From Hydractinia symbiolongicarpus (Eukaryota > Cnidaria > Hydrozoa > Anthoathecata > Hydractiniidae): a DNA stretch of 60,000 nucleotides. The notes under the pieces are model-generated. The model was not told where the DNA came from. It saw only the letters and a program-made list of their open reading frames with translations, and made no database searches. Where the stretch lies: the NCBI RefSeq assembly GCF_029227915.1, contig NC_079884.1, positions 20,710,001 through 20,770,000 on the forward strand. The letters run 5' to 3'. This document shows positions 1 to 11,360 of the stretch, one piece after another (the first letter of the stretch is position 1; each line of letters starts with the position of its first letter). Position numbers and translations under genes: made by a program.

Positions 1-2736
1 GGGTCTTCGTACATTGAGTTGCTCACATGGATTGATTTGAAAAAGGCTGTGATTAATCCAAAGAACAAGGATGAAGAGTGTTTCAAGTGGGCCCTGATCG
101 CGGCGCTTCATCATGAAGAGATTGCAGAAGATCCGCAACGCATTAGCATGTTGCGACCCTTTGTAGACCAGTATAACTGGGAAGGACTCGAGTTTCCAGT
201 AGCCCTTAACAAGATTGTCAATTCGAAGAGCAGAAACCCAAGGTTGTGGTTAACTTCCTCTTTGTCTCGGAGAAGAATTTCTATATCCTTCGCAGGTCTG
301 AGTATAATACCAAGCGTGATAAGCAGGCTAACTTGCTGATGATTACCGACGGTGAGAGCACGCACTACACAGCGGTGAAATCCTTAGCCAGACTGCTAGG
401 ATCCTTAATGCGAAGCATAATGGGAGCTACCACTTCTGCGTGAATTGCGTAAATGGTTTTTGCACAGAGTCTGGCTTAAAAAGTCATTACGAATACACTG
501 TTCAAGCCACGGCCAATGAAGGAGGAAGTAAAAAGGCTGTATGAGCTCTAACCACAGCAGCCTATGACAGAGTTGACAGATGTGTTGAAGAGAGAGAATA
601 AAGCGGCAAAGACATGTTACATATGCTTGAAACCATTTGGTGACCCCGAGTCACCAAGTGACCAAGTGACCAAGTCAAGTCAGAGACCACTGCCACCATA
701 CGAGGTTGTATCGAGGTGCAGCGCGCGATCTCTGCAACTTTAAGTACAGAATCCCGAGCTTTGTCCCGATAGCCTTTCACAATTTAAGCGGATACGACGC
801 GCACTTGTTCATCGGAGAACTCGAGCGTAAATTCAAAAAAGATAATATCACAGTTATTGCCGAGAACAAAGAGAAGTACATCTCTTTCAGTGTATCAATC
901 CCCGTCACGCTGTCTGGTTTGAGCGATAAAAATGGAAAACCTGTGGAGAAAATGGTGGAGCTCCAGTTTATCGACAGCTACCTCTTCATGGGATTTAGAC
1001 TGGATGCCTTAGCATCTAGCTTAACAGATGGGCAATGTAAGCATCTCGGACGCAGCGTTGAAGACAATGATGAGCTATTCAAGCTCATGCGGTGGAAGGG
1101 TGTGTACTCGTATGAGTACGTTGGTAGCTGGGAAAGATTCTAAGAGACGGAGTTACCACCCAAGGAGGCCTTCTATCCAAGCTGAAAATGAAAGCAATCA
1201 GCGATAAGGACCACAAGCATGCACAAAAGGTATGGAATGCAATTGGAGGTCTGACTCTTGGTGATTACCACGACGTGTACTTGAACACTGATGCCCTGCT
1301 GCTAGCCGATGTGTTTGAAACCTTTCGCGATACCTGCCAAGAGCACTATGAGTTGGATTCTGCACACTTCTACACCGCTCCCGGTTTAGCCTGGAGGGCT
1401 GCCCTCAAAGAAACCAAAGCTAGAGCTACTCACAGACATCGACAGGCTCTTGATGTTCGAAAAGGGTTTACGATGAAAGATCACACAAGCCGTGAAAAGG
1501 TATGCCAAAGCCAACAACTCATATATGCTGGACTACAAGCCCGACGGAGCCAGCACTTTCCTTCAATATCTAGATGTCAACAACTTATACGGCTGGGCGA
1601 TGGTTTAGAAGCTTTCAAGACACGGTTTCACAGGGATCAATCAGGTCGAGCATTTCACACATGAGTTAATCGAGAAATTGGTGGAGAAAGACAACAAGGG
1701 GTACATTCTCTAAGTTTTGCACAAGACCCATAACGACTTGCCCTTTCTGCCAGAGACTATGACGATTGGGAAGGTGCGGAAGTTAGTACCTAACCTATAT
1801 ACCAAGCAAAGGTATGTGGTGCATATCAGAACCTTGATCCAGGCACTGAAGCATGGCTTGGTGTTGACGAAAGTACACCGCACGATTTGTTTGAAGTTTG
1901 AACAAGAGGCGTGGCTGAAGCCGTATATAGACAAGAATACCCAGCTCCGTACCAAAGCGAAGAATAAATCCAAGCAGGACGTTTTAAAGTTGATGAACAA
2001 CAGTGTGTTCGGCAAAACGATGGAGAATTTACGGAATCACCGAGACATGAAGCTGATTACCGATGAGCAGCAGTACAAGAAGTACGCCAAAAACCCAACT
2101 TCAAAGATAGTGTACGGTTCAGCGAGAACTTGATCGGCGTGGAGATGGGGAAACTCAAGATCACCATGAACAAGCCCGTGTAACTTAGGAAAGCCATAAT
2201 GGACATGAGCAAGCTCGTGATGTATGAGTTCCACTACGACTACATGAAGCCGAAGTACGGAGAGAGACACTGATTCCCTCGTGTATGAGCTCGAGACTCA
2301 AGACTTCTACAAGGATGTCGCGGGGGATGTAGAGGCAAGGTTTGATACTAGCGGGTATATTGAACAACAGCCGCTACGTCTGGGCAAGAACAAGAAAGTC
2401 ATAGGCCTTATGAAAGACTAGCTTGACGGCAAGATCTCGACCTAGTTTATCGCGCTTCGGGCGAAGATGTACGCCTATCGCAAGCTGGATGAGAGTGAAG
2501 ACAAGCGCTGCAAAGGCACTAAGAAGTGCGCGGTGTCAAAGGGTATAAGCTTCAAGGACTACAAGGACTGTCTTTTCAATGGTACAACTCTGTACAGAGA
2601 GCAGGTCCTATTTGAGTATAAGAAGCACGAGATCTATACGGTCAACAAAAGCAAAATAGCACTGAACAGAGTCGACGACAAGCGGATCATCGCGGAAAAT
2701 GGGATCAAGACGTATACTAGAGGGTACATAGTGTAA
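1..2736 (+). pseudogene. Element A g19: protein-primed-type DNA polymerase B (broken, N-terminus outside window)
   Basis: Family B DNA polymerase of Polinton/Maverick type, which replicates the element. The reading frame enters from the left edge and is broken by many frameshifts and stops. Pieces seen in order: a conserved N-terminal region with DEECFKWALIAALHH (about 76-120); an exonuclease-type block HNLSGYDAHLFI (about 778-815) followed by IDSYLFMGFRLDALASSL (about 970-1020); the GDYHDVYLNTDALLLADVF block (about 1258-1315); motif [12 protein letters not shown] (about 1995-2030); and the DTDS of motif C at about 2266-2277. The residues normally just before DTDS are missing, so a small deletion removed part of the palm. 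The C-terminal end (2467-2736) is open and ends in a stop. It matches the polymerase at 56511-60000 in layout and sequence. Not functional. Confidence 0.9.
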
Positions 2737-2785
2737 GCAGTAGTTGTCAAAGGTGTAGTGCGGCTACACCTTTGCGCACCAATAA

Positions 2786-2985
2786 ATGGAAACCTTGTTA
2801 CCCCTCGCGATATTACTACAATACGTCTTGATCCTTGCTCGCTTCTTTCGTTACCAACGTCTAATAAACATGGTTCTAGACATTGCGGAGATATTCCACG
2901 AAGTTGACACGCCCGTAGAAGCCTTCGAGCAAAAACCAGACGTTGAAAAACGTCAAGTTCTGAAGGATGCACGCAAAGTATAAGT
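2786..2985 (+). pseudogene. Element A g18 remnant
   Basis: A truncated and frameshifted relic of the small gene next to PolB in element C (56032-56385). The shared part is the IAEIFHEVDTPVEAFEQ stretch and the following RQVLKDARK, after which a stop ends the frame. It lies directly downstream of the PolB stop, whereas in element C the same two genes are co-oriented with g18 after PolB; the order therefore matches. Function unknown. The 180 bases after it (2990-3160) show no gene. Confidence 0.6.
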
Positions 2986-3161
2986 ACTACTTATACACTG
3001 ATCAGGCACGGACAGGCGCAGAACCCATGTTCCCAATAATATAAAATACGATATAAAGATACAAAAGTTATAAATGTTATGGAAAAAGGGGGCACTATTG
3101 ACCTCCTTCATCCAAACACGGTGTTACTGACGGAAGCGGGCCTTTATAGCTTCCTCCTGGG

Positions 3162-3735
3162 ATGCGGCAGACCCGGGACGTGGCCCGGCTGGCGCTATCG
3201 CTCGTTGAGCTCCAGCTTTTCAAGAAAGGATGCCTTCTCAAATTACTTTGTTTAAAGCTGTACCTACTGGAGCCATCGAGACTCGATAACCAAACTCAGC
3301 CCCTGTTCAAACGTCCTGATCTCAAGAGAATCCTGGATATTCCAAATGCCAGGAAGTATGGCCTTGATTGTCATATGACAACATCAAGGGCAGAAATAGA
3401 GGGTGTACCCGCCGCCCGGTCAGGTCTCCTAGGTGGTGGAAAAAGCCCTCATGACGTTTTCGTTACATTGGACGGGGTCCTCGAAAGTACCGTCAGATCA
3501 AGAAAGTCAAAGGTAGATTTGACAAAGTGGTTGGCCGGAAAAAGCGTCGAAAAATTGAAAGATGAGCTCGGGGAGCAGCGCAAGCTACTCGAAGAAAAGG
3601 ACGTGGCCATCAAAGAGCACCGCGATGACCTCGAAGGCAGGGACCAACAACTTGTGCTTCTTGGGGACGATCTCGAGAGCAGGGACCAACAAATTGCGGT
3701 GCTGGAGGACGGCCTCAAACAAAGAAGTTGCCTGG
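3162..3735 (+). pseudogene. Element A g11: BRO-N family DNA-binding protein, truncated
   Basis: BRO-N proteins are DNA-binding proteins common in large DNA viruses. Here the weak N-terminal part (TQPLFKRPDLKRILDI, about 3295-3345) corresponds to the BRO-N core seen better in element B (31291-31704) and element C (53243-53530). It is followed by VFVTLDGVLESTVRSRKSK, then KWLAGKSVEKLKDE and a coiled-coil with two copies of a GRDQQ/SRDQQ repeat. The DUF3627-like C-terminal domain present in the other copies is missing: the frame runs straight into the antisense N-terminus of the integrase at about 3735, so a deletion joined two convergent genes. The N-terminal start is also frameshifted. Confidence 0.7.
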
Positions 3736-3889
3736 ACAGCCAGTGTTGTGATTTCTTCTTGGATAGACTACTCTGGTCCCGCAGCAATTTGATTGCCTTG
3801 CGTCCAGTCCAGGGATGCTCTGGGGTGTAATAAACTTTGCTTAGCTTTTTGACCTCTTCAGCCGTGCGGATATGCTTTACTTTCGACAT
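3735..3889 (-). pseudogene. Element A g10: integrase N-terminal fragment
   Basis: About 50 residues of the N-terminal region of the Polinton-type integrase. It starts at the ATG at 3889 and contains EEVKKLSKVYYTPEHPW, the KAIKLL segment and a WLSRQ motif, which is the HTH-like region before the catalytic core. The whole D,D-35-E core is deleted; the frame continues as antisense of the BRO coiled coil. Compare 51894-52739, where the same N-terminal segment is spread over shifted frames and the core survives. The fragment cannot integrate DNA. Confidence 0.75.
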
Positions 3890-3954
3890 TTACTAGATGT
3901 GGAAAATGTTCTTTACGTATACTTGTACGTGGCGAAACTGAGGAGGGCCAGGGA

Positions 3955-4282
3955 TCATACGATGAATGTCAGCTCACTGTCTTGTTGTTCCTTGGAGGGT
4001 ACGTAGAAATCGGATAATTTCGGAGCTTTTTCAATCGTGTCGATGTAGTATTGTCGCATACCTTCATCAAGCTCTTTCAAGCTTTCGCCAGCTTGGCGCT
4101 TAAGCCGCTTGCCTGTCTCAAATCCGTTACGTTTGGGCTGCTTGTAATTGTTCGAACGCTTTATCGTGCCTTTTCCGCTCTTCTTCACCATACCCGCTGA
4201 GTTTGCTGAAAAATAAATTTGAACCGTTGAATGCCAACGCGTTGCTAGCTTCACCAGCGACGAGTACGCCTATGGCTGCCAT
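3955..4282 (-). pseudogene. Element A g9: small (about 80 aa) element protein, frameshifted
   Basis: Starts at the ATG at 4282, just after the stop of the probable capsid gene and overlapping an AATAAACATG junction. The first residues form a hydrophobic helix (MAAIGVLVAGEASNALAF) followed by NGSNLFFSKLSG and a basic, Gln-rich coiled coil. The same layout is seen at 51649-51897 in element C. After about residue 33 the frame is shifted relative to that copy, and an open frame continues to 3955. Position between capsid gene and integrase is the same in both elements. Function unknown; a small virion or membrane-associated protein is a guess. Confidence 0.55.
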
Positions 4283-4289
4283 GTTTATT

Positions 4290-5551
4290 TCAGTATTCCA
4301 CAGAGTGGAAGCGCCTATCCAGGATATTTAGTTGCGCGTCCGTTAAAAGGTATATATAACATTTGATATCTCCAGCTCCATCAGCTTTCTTCGTCATGTG
4401 GAGGGTTATACCATCCGACAATCTCCGTAGAGGTCTCCCACTACCGTGGAGGCTGTGAAGTCGCACGGAAGTCGACAAACAGGGCGTATCTTTGGGTGAC
4501 AAACTGCCCGATGGTTACCTCGAAGTCATGTCGGCTAAAGAGTTCAAAGACTTGTTCGAGATGGGAGCATGGCATGCGAGTAGAGTTCGTTAGGCTCACC
4601 TTCGACAGTGATCCGTGATTTTCTCGATTTTTGGATTGTAGAACACTTTGTTGGCGCCAGAGTAAGCTTTCACTTTCCCAGGATCTACGAACAACAGTAA
4701 GACTCCTTTCAAGCTCTTGCCAGGAGTATCGATCTGGAGGTTGTAGCTCGTATCATCCTTTTTCATGGTAACAAACTTGGAGCGGAGTACCCGTTCGTAG
4801 GGCAAAGCGAGTTTCGAGCATCGTGACATCATAGCACTCGCGAGACCCTCGTTGTCACTTTGTCGAATTCGAGCGCGATATTGGTGATCTTATACGCACT
4901 GTCGCCTGGTTTAGCTGCAGTATACCCCGAGGCTGCCGAGCCTCCATCTTTGATAACATCGCTGTGCTGTGCGAAGTGCAGTACGAACTGTAACCTTTCG
5001 TATAATCCAGCTTGATAGAATGGCAGATCCCTCGTCAACTCAAACATCTTGCAGAGGGGGATGCAAAAGGTTTTGCCATAGGCTGCCACGATCGCCGTTT
5101 CTTCATCATTGCCTACATGGTCGCTGGCTTTGACTTGCAGAGCTCTTATGGTGCCGTCATTGGGGTTGATGCCCTGTTGGATTAAGTTGTCCTGACGCTC
5201 AAATTGTCCAAGCCAGAGATCCCGGTGGACTGCGAGTACATTGTAGTCGTTGATGTTTTGTACCTCGTGACCATTCAACGAGATCCGAAGGTTCCGCACC
5301 AGGGCCTTGCCGATGTTGCTGACGATTGTACGTTTGATGTTCGTGCCCGTGAACTTGAGGTGGAATAGGAGTTTGAGAGAGCTGGGGAAAATTACGTCAT
5401 TCTGTCCCACGTTTGGGACATCCACGTACGAGTCTTCGTTCTGGTTAATTGTACTTGGAACATAAGAGACTTTGACACGCTGCTTCTTTCCTTTCATTGC
5501 CAGCATCGTCTTTGATTCCTTGTGTGGATCTAACTTAGTTCCAAAACTCAT
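4290..5551 (-). pseudogene. Element A g8: probable major capsid protein (double jelly-roll type), frameshifted
   Basis: The start is the ATG at 5551, preceded by AATAAAC. Open from there to about 4830, then continues in other frames (4596-4832 and 4290-4502), so at least two frameshifts. Recognisable blocks are KTMLAMKGKKQRVKV near the start, IVSNIGKALVRNLRISLNG, the FELTRDLPFYQAGLYERLQF strand region, a hinge LALPYERVLRSKFVTMKK, and the C-terminal HGSGRPLRRLSDGI. The full length of about 400 residues and its place next to integrase and ATPase genes fit a capsid protein of the Polinton/PRD1 lineage. That assignment is by context and general pattern, not by structure prediction. Divergent to g7, with 31 bases between the two start codons. 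Confidence 0.6.
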
Positions 5552-5582
5552 GTTTATTAGTAGGGACTTGCGGGTTGAATAA

Positions 5583-5915
5583 ATGCCTATTAACCCAGTA
5601 TATGAAGGAGACGACTTTACGCCAGAGGAAGACATTCCAGAGCAGGATAAAGACTTTAGTAGGCCTGAGGATTTCCCCAGCTCCACGCTAACGGCAGAAG
5701 AGCAGGGTCCTAGTGGCTTGGCAAGAGATACCACAACGGGGCAGACTACTCTAACAGCAAGGCAGGAACTACTAAGATCAAAAGTTGATAGCCTTTACGA
5801 AGCTCTTTCTACAACAATTACAACGATTTTGATGTCGACGGAAACCGGCTTCTTTACGGTGGTAAGGAGCTCACGAAACAAAATGGTGACGCAAATGGTA
5901 ACGCAAAGAGGAAAA
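5583..5915 (+). pseudogene. Element A g7: coiled-coil membrane protein, N-terminal part only
   Basis: Begins at an AATAAATG junction with the acidic leader MPINPVYEGDDFTPEEDI, then a Ser/Thr-rich stretch and TARQELLRSKVDSLYEAL. It matches the first quarter of the 402-residue protein at 49209-50325. A frameshift occurs after SLYEAL; the following codons continue in another frame (NRLLYGGKEL) until about 5915, where the LINE 3' end begins. The rest of the gene, with the coiled coil and membrane segments, was lost with the LINE insertion. Confidence 0.7.
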
Positions 5916-6065
5916 TTTATTTTATTTATTCTTTCTTTAAAGTCGATATACAATATACAATAAAACATGCTAGATACATTAATTGAAAAAAACAAAATTT
6001 GTTAGCCTTGGGCTAATTAAAATCGACTGTCCTAAAATAAAGTTTCTAAAAAAATAGGAGATTTA

Positions 6066-6809
6066 TCTATATAATAATACGCCAGTTCCGTGTGTCTGTC
6101 TGTCACTTTTGCAAAGTGGATTATATTCTTTACAATTTTCTTCGTCAAATTCTTTAAAACATCGCCTATAAAATTGTTCTGTAATTTATGAAACTTTACC
6201 GTTAAAATAGTATTGACGTCAAAGAAAAGTATATTAAATTAATGAAGCCATTACAGTGCACTTAAAACTTTGAGGCCAAATAACTTGGAAACAAGGTGGT
6301 GACGTCAGTGATTTTTCACCGCGTAGGTAGCTAGGGGCCACCTGGAACCAATTTGGGTAAGTTTCCCAAACTTGGGTCCCCGAATCCGTTCCGGAATGGA
6401 CGGGTTGATGACGTCACCAAAAAACCTTGAAACCCTAATATCTCTGCAACCGTTTGTCAAAAGTACATGATACTATACATTTTCTTGATCAGCGTTTTAA
6501 GATCTATACGAGGAGGGCAACAGGTATAGAAATTTCTTAAAAAAATTTTTGGAGGGTTTGACGGCACTTTGTTGACGTCAGCAAAATTTTTATACCCTTA
6601 TATCTCCTTACGCGTTCCTCGAAAACATATTATTCTATATATTATTTTGATCAGCGTGTCAATCTCTACACATTACTATCAAAAACTAAAATAAATTCCG
6701 CCAAGTTTTTAGGGATCTGCACTGCCGACGTCAGCAAAACATCTAAAACAACCTATTTTTCCATTGTCCATCTGCCTAAGTGGATTTCTCGACGGGCCTT
6801 ATCGACTAG
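6066..6809 (+). mobile_element. Helitron-like non-autonomous repeat H1
   Basis: Starts TCTATATAATAATACGCC and ends TTATCGACTAG. The base before is A and the base after is T, with no target duplication, as expected of Helitron insertion between A and T (5' TC, 3' CTRR). It lies in the 3' untranslated part of the LINE. Family members at 17718-18438, 18439-19192, 21602-22620 and 39945-40215 share the CATTGACGTCACCACCTCG block and the TCTGTCTGTCTGT-type start. No ORF of its own. Class is inferred from the ends; a MITE of another type is not excluded. Confidence 0.6.
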
Positions 6810-6827
6810 TATTATAATAATAAGAAG

Positions 6828-9590
6828 CTAATTCGTGTATCCTACGTTACAAATATATGTGGCACAGAGACGACAACTGCACTGAATAAACGGAATGGTG
6901 TTAAGCCCGTGATGGAATAAAGACAACGAAGGGGCATTTCGGACAGAGTTTGGAAGCTTCTCCCATAATTTAGACGCAATATAAGATACGCTTAATAGAC
7001 CATGCTTTGTGGTGCGAGTTCTGCACCTTTCAAGAGAACTTGATGCACGGAAACTATATGCTGTGTTTTTGAATGCAAAAACATCATTCATGTAGGATGG
7101 ATTCTGTTTCATTTTTGTTTTAAAAACCTCCTTTAACAATTTTCGGCAGAACTTTTCATGAATACTGATTCTGCATTCATTTTCAATTCTGTCGCATAAA
7201 AGTCTATTTGCTCTACTATGAATGCTATTAACTTTATGTAGTAGATCTCTACTTGAAAATCCCCATATAAGAGGGCAGTAATTATATATACTAGAAATAA
7301 ATGAATTAGCAATAACATTTCGCTTATAATTAGACATATATGGTGATATACGTTTTAGGGCATTGATCTTGGCATTAGCCTTCTTACATAATGGAAGAAC
7401 ATGTTGCCGGAAAGAAAGCTGATTGTCCAGAATTATACCCAACAAATTTACGTATGGAGACTCTTGTAATATATTATTTTTCAAATTTAAAGTAACAAAT
7501 TCTTTGTTTTTTGATTTTCCCAGAATGAGCAGTTTGCACTTCTCAGAATTTAACTGAAGCCCATTATTGGAAAACCATGTGCTAACAGTTGAAAAAGCAC
7601 TTTCTAAACATAACTTTATCTCCTCAAATTGTTTTCCATATGTATAAAGTGTATTGTCATCTGCGTAATTACAAATTTTAACATCAGCTCTATCATTAAA
7701 AATAAACATTAAATCATTTATATAAATATTCAATAAAAGTGGACCCAGAATCAAACCTTGTGGAACACCACTAATAATTTCTTTCCACAAGCTGAAATAG
7801 CCATCAATTCCGACTCTTTGGAACCGATTGGTGAGATAACTCCTTAAAAGACCTAAAGCGCTTTTTGAGAAGCCATATGCATGTAGTTTCGCTATTAACA
7901 GATTATGATCCACACAATCAAATGCTTTACTCAAATCCATCAATAGCGCCCCTACAGCATTTCCTTTATCAAGATCTTTTCGCCACGATTCTATCATGTG
8001 AAGCAAAACATGCTGGCTGCTAAAACCCTTACGAAAACCTGACAAAAGAGGTGATAATTTACTATCAATAAATTCATAAATCTGATCAAACATAATACGT
8101 TCAAAAATTTTTGATGCACTGCTCAGTTTACTAACAGGACGATAATTCAATTTTGATGAACGATCTCCGTTTTTAAATAGTGGACAAATATCAGCCAATT
8201 TCATTGCTCCAGGGAAAACTTCATCGACAATAGATTTCTCAAACAGCTTGTTGAGACGTTCTCCATATACATCGATGTAATATTTGAGGAAACATGGTGG
8301 AATTGCTCCTTTGGGACCAGATTTGTTTTCTTTTAGGTTACCAATATACTTTTTCATGATGTCAATTTCAATTGATTTGAAGCTCATTTTGTTGGTAGTG
8401 GTAACATGTTTCTTTATCCATATTATACTTGGATGCTGTTCGTAATTCTTCATGACGTTTTCAATATCGTTTTTAATATCGTTATAGTTTTCGTGCGGAA
8501 TTCCATCAATATTCAAAGAATTCGTAACATTAACAAAATGATCATTTATTATATTTGCTATATGTTCTTTTTCACGAATTATTTGATCATTTTCAACTAT
8601 TACTTGGACTGTATCTTTTACACATTTGTTGGAAAATATCGGCTTTACAGTTTTCCAGAACTTTTTGTTATCAAAAATGTTGTTCATATTTAGTGATGTG
8701 TAATAAATTCTTTTCGCGTCTCTCCAAACAGTGACACATTTGTTTCTTTGCCTTTTAAAGTTTTCCCAGTTTTTATTAGAAGGGTGCTTATTGTAGATAT
8801 TTTTAAATCTCGATCGAATCATTATCTCCTTTCGTACTGCTTTTGTTATAAATGTAGAGTTATTATTTCTAACAACTTTGTATTTTATAGGGGCGTATTT
8901 GCTGACCAACTGACTAAATTGTTCGTCAAAGTCGTTGTAATTTAAGTCATTGTTTAATGCAATAAGTGACTCAAAGTCATGTTTAAAATGTTCGTCATTA
9001 AAAAGTCTGTAACAACGATAATTTATAATTTTAGGATCTTTCTTTGGTATTTCCACATTTAAGAAAGTTACAACTATATCGTGATAATCGGAAAGGTCGT
9101 TTTCCAAAATGCTGGTGTGGTGGAATCGTTTAGAATCAGACACCCATATGTGATCGACACATGATGGATTTTGTAATGATTAGTGACACGTTGGTTTTTT
9201 AATGAGGTTTTTTAAACGCAACTCTGAATTAAAAAGTAACATATCATCGTCATGTTCAACAGCATTGAAATCACCCATTAAAATAATATTATCAGAATTA
9301 ATTTTCGAAAGAAACTCACGAATGCATCTTGTAGAATATTTAGTATTCAAGGATGGTGGTTTATAAATGCCAGCAACAATCCATTTTTGTTTACGTAATT
9401 TAATTTCCAAAAATATTGCTTCTATATCTTCTGGTAAGGACGATTTATCGATTTCTCTGCAAACAATGTTATTTCTAACATAAAACATAACACCTCCACC
9501 ATATTGGTTTCTATCGTTTCTGAATGGTGGATAAAAACCATCCATATGAAATTGTGAGTTCAGAAAGCTTCCATCTCCCTTGAGCCTCTG
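6828..9590 (-). pseudogene. LINE endonuclease + reverse transcriptase ORF with one in-frame stop
   Basis: The endonuclease (APE-type) C-terminal half runs from about 9590 to 9180 and shows GGGVMFYVRNNI and ILMGDFNA. A TAA at 9180-9182 interrupts the frame after KKPTCH, and the same frame continues with SCVDHIWVSDSK into the 771-residue reverse transcriptase part. RT motifs seen: RPVSKLSSASKIFERIM, LLSGFRKGFSSQHVLL, LLMDLSKAFDCVDHNLL (catalytic Asp), SGVPQGLILGPLLLNIYIND, and the catalytic NYADDNTLY. A typical CR1/L2-like C-terminal tail ends at the TAG near 6828. The enzyme nicks the target and primes cDNA synthesis from it. The N-terminal half of the endonuclease is missing, so it is 5' truncated and dead. 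Confidence 0.9.
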
Positions 9591-9650
9591 CAAGTATCTC
9601 CCATGGCTGCGTGCATACTTTGCCTTCGGGTTGTACGAGTAAATGCTCAT
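9590..9650 (-). pseudogene. Element A g6 start fragment
   Basis: Only the first 20 or so codons remain (MSIYSYNPKAKYARSHGRYL), starting at 9650 inside the shared palindrome, before the LINE sequence takes over. It matches the starts at 26406 (element B) and 48358 (element C). Confidence 0.75.
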
Positions 9651-9669
9651 GTTTGTTATAACAAAGATG
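9648..9669. promoter_or_regulatory. Divergent-start palindrome of element A (22 bp)
   Basis: Near-perfect inverted repeat, arms CATGTTTGTTA and TAACAAAGATG, with one mismatched pair. The outer CAT and ATG are the start codons of g6 (-) and g5 (+). Only 16 bases separate the two starts. The same structure occurs at 26387-26408 and 48339-48360. Confidence 0.7.
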
Positions 9670-10331
9670 AAGCAGCTGTACGTCACGGATATAGAAAAGC
9701 CTGTAATCTTCTCCAAGAGACTGGAGGAAAACATCAAGATTGCCCTGAGGTCTCTCAGTATCAGAGGAATGTGGGTTAACCTATTCTCTACAAGGGAAAA
9801 TTTACTATACGTAAGCCGGGATCTGAGATTGTTATAACGATTGAAGAAGGGTGGTATCGCATCGAGGACCTTGCCGGGATTGTGAATAGCCAAGTCGGGG
9901 ATGGGATTTGATTTTTTGTGCTCAGAAATGGTGTCTGCAGACTCCGTGTTGGTAATGGCTACACCGTGCAAATACACAAACATATCAAGTTTTGATGGGT
10001 TGGACAATCGATAATGATTCCTCTGAGAAGTTTCCAGCAGGGGACTATAGCGGTAGCTATAAAACCGACGTTTACCAACGATTAAGGCTTGCGTGTAAGC
10101 AGTTGAATCAGGAGCACAGCCTGTATAATGGTGAGAAATCAGATATATTAGCTGTGCTCCCAACTAGGGAGCTAACAGCTTGGGGAGATATGCCTACCTG
10201 GAATTTTGAAAACCTGTTTACCTTCCCTTAAAGGTTCAATGGATAGGCTGGAGTTCATGGTCACGGATGAGTATCACCACGATAAGAACGTTTTGTTCGT
10301 GGGAATTACGATGAACTTGCTTATAGAATAA
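9667..10331 (+). pseudogene. Element A g5: probable minor capsid (penton-like) protein, broken
   Basis: Homologous along its whole length to the intact 226-residue protein at 25709-26389. The start is MKQLYVTDIEKPVIF; then the frame meets a stop near 9835 and continues in other frames (9992-10231), ending at the TAA at 10329-10331. That stop codon is followed at once by the ATG of g4. The predicted protein is rich in beta strands and ends with a conserved MVTDEYHHDKN-type segment, which suits a single jelly-roll capsid protein; this is an inference from pattern and position. Confidence 0.55.
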
Positions 10332-10990
10332 ATGAGTGATATTACAAATCTATATCCGCCCCTACCGAGCGCACCTGTGGAAGACACGCAGGAGGATAGT
10401 TCACAAGTCTATAGACTGAAGAAAATGGAAGAAGTTGAACAATACTTACGGGTGAGATTAAAGAGCGTGACAAGCTCGCTAAGAAGTTCAAGATGCATGG
10501 TACGTGGGTGAAGTTCTGCGACCACGGCTTGTTAAGCATCAGCATTATCACATCTGGTGTTGAAATAGGGGCGTTAGCTTTGAGTCTGGGAGCTCCCCTA
10601 TGCATAGCCATGGGTGAGATCACTATCGCCGTAGGTCTGGGACAAGCGGGTGTGCGGAACGCTGGGAGGAGGCTGGGTGCGAAGAGCAAAAAGCGCGAAG
10701 GAATAAGACTACTGGCAGAGACCAAACTCAACTCTATCGTTGACTTGATCTCGAGAGCCGTTGAAAAAGGTGTGATTAGCGACTAGGAGTTCAGTCTGAT
10801 CATGCAGGAAAAGCAAAAATACCTGGTGCTGAAGGAGCAAGCCCCACAACGAACGTGCAAAATCGTGGACTCGATCAATGAACGGGAGCGACAGCAGCTG
10901 GTCGCGAAAGTTCAAGAGGAGGCTAGGGACGAGCTTCTAAAAAAACTTCAATCTGACAGTATGTCAGCGGTACTTAGAGCCCCCCGCCTG
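10332..10990 (+). pseudogene. Element A g4: membrane protein, frameshifted
   Basis: Starts with ATG at 10332 in the GAATAAATG junction (stop of g5, then start). It has an N-terminal coiled coil (RLKKMEEVEQYLR), a frameshift near 10455, then KKFKMHGTWVKFCDHGLL and a glycine-rich hydrophobic region (GALALSLGAPLCIAMGEI, then TIAVGLGQAGVRNAGRRLG) that looks like two membrane helices. A single TAG at 10784-10786 separates this from the C-terminal coiled coil (NERERQQLVAKVQEEARDE). Copies are at 25097-25706 and, with a large internal deletion, at 47585-47874. Function unknown. Confidence 0.6.
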
Positions 10991-11029
10991 CGTATTCATA
11001 GGGTATACTGTGTTGAAGAACGCACTAGA

Positions 11030-11312
11030 TCACCTGCTACTCGATCTCGAGCACTTCTCCGGTGTCTCGATTGATGATAAGACCACAGTCATATGCGACA
11101 CGTCGCTGCTTTTCAGCGAGCTGGTTAAAGTATTGTTCGAGGTTCTTCCGCTAAGCGAGACTGACGCAAGGTTCGCAATATGGACCGTCGCTTTGTTTCG
11201 AGGCGTCCTTATACTTGGCTTTGTGGATCGCCTCGAGAAGAGGACCCCTATTCATAGTTGAGTAGCGAGGAACACGTAGTGTTTCGCTTCTTTTTTCAGT
11301 GCGGGAACGTTC
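11030..11312 (-). pseudogene. Element A g3: short SAP/Rho_N-like protein, frameshifted
   Basis: Starts at the ATG at 11312 (MNVPALKKEAK) and shifts frame soon after; the next codons, in another frame, continue the helix-extended-helix pattern and then KYKDASKQSDGPYCEP. A later segment in another frame resembles the C-terminal end with a TGEVLEIE motif. Copies at 24788-25069 and 47268-47543. SAP and Rho_N motifs are small nucleic-acid-binding folds; the assignment is by pattern only. Confidence 0.5.
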
Positions 11313-11360
11313 ATGTTTGTTTCTATGGCTGAAGACAACCATAGAACATTGTTAAGCCAC

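Larger units (their letters stand above)
5916..9590 (-). mobile_element. Non-LTR retrotransposon (CR1/L2-like), 5' truncated, inserted in element A
   Basis: The coding part (6828-9590) has endonuclease then reverse transcriptase on the minus strand. The 3' untranslated part on the far side of the nested Helitron-like repeat is 5916-6065 and ends on the minus strand in an AATAAATAAAATAAA tail. The 5' boundary is inside g6 of element A at about 9590, where the g6 start runs into endonuclease sequence. The flanks are g7 on one side and g6 on the other, so about 2 kb of element A between them is missing. The clade is inferred from general pattern only. Confidence 0.8.

Noticed and set aside
3449-3889. 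A long minus-strand ORF of 146 codons read as one gene
   Set aside because: Only its first 50 codons are integrase; the rest is the antisense of the BRO coiled coil, a Ser/Arg-rich shadow.
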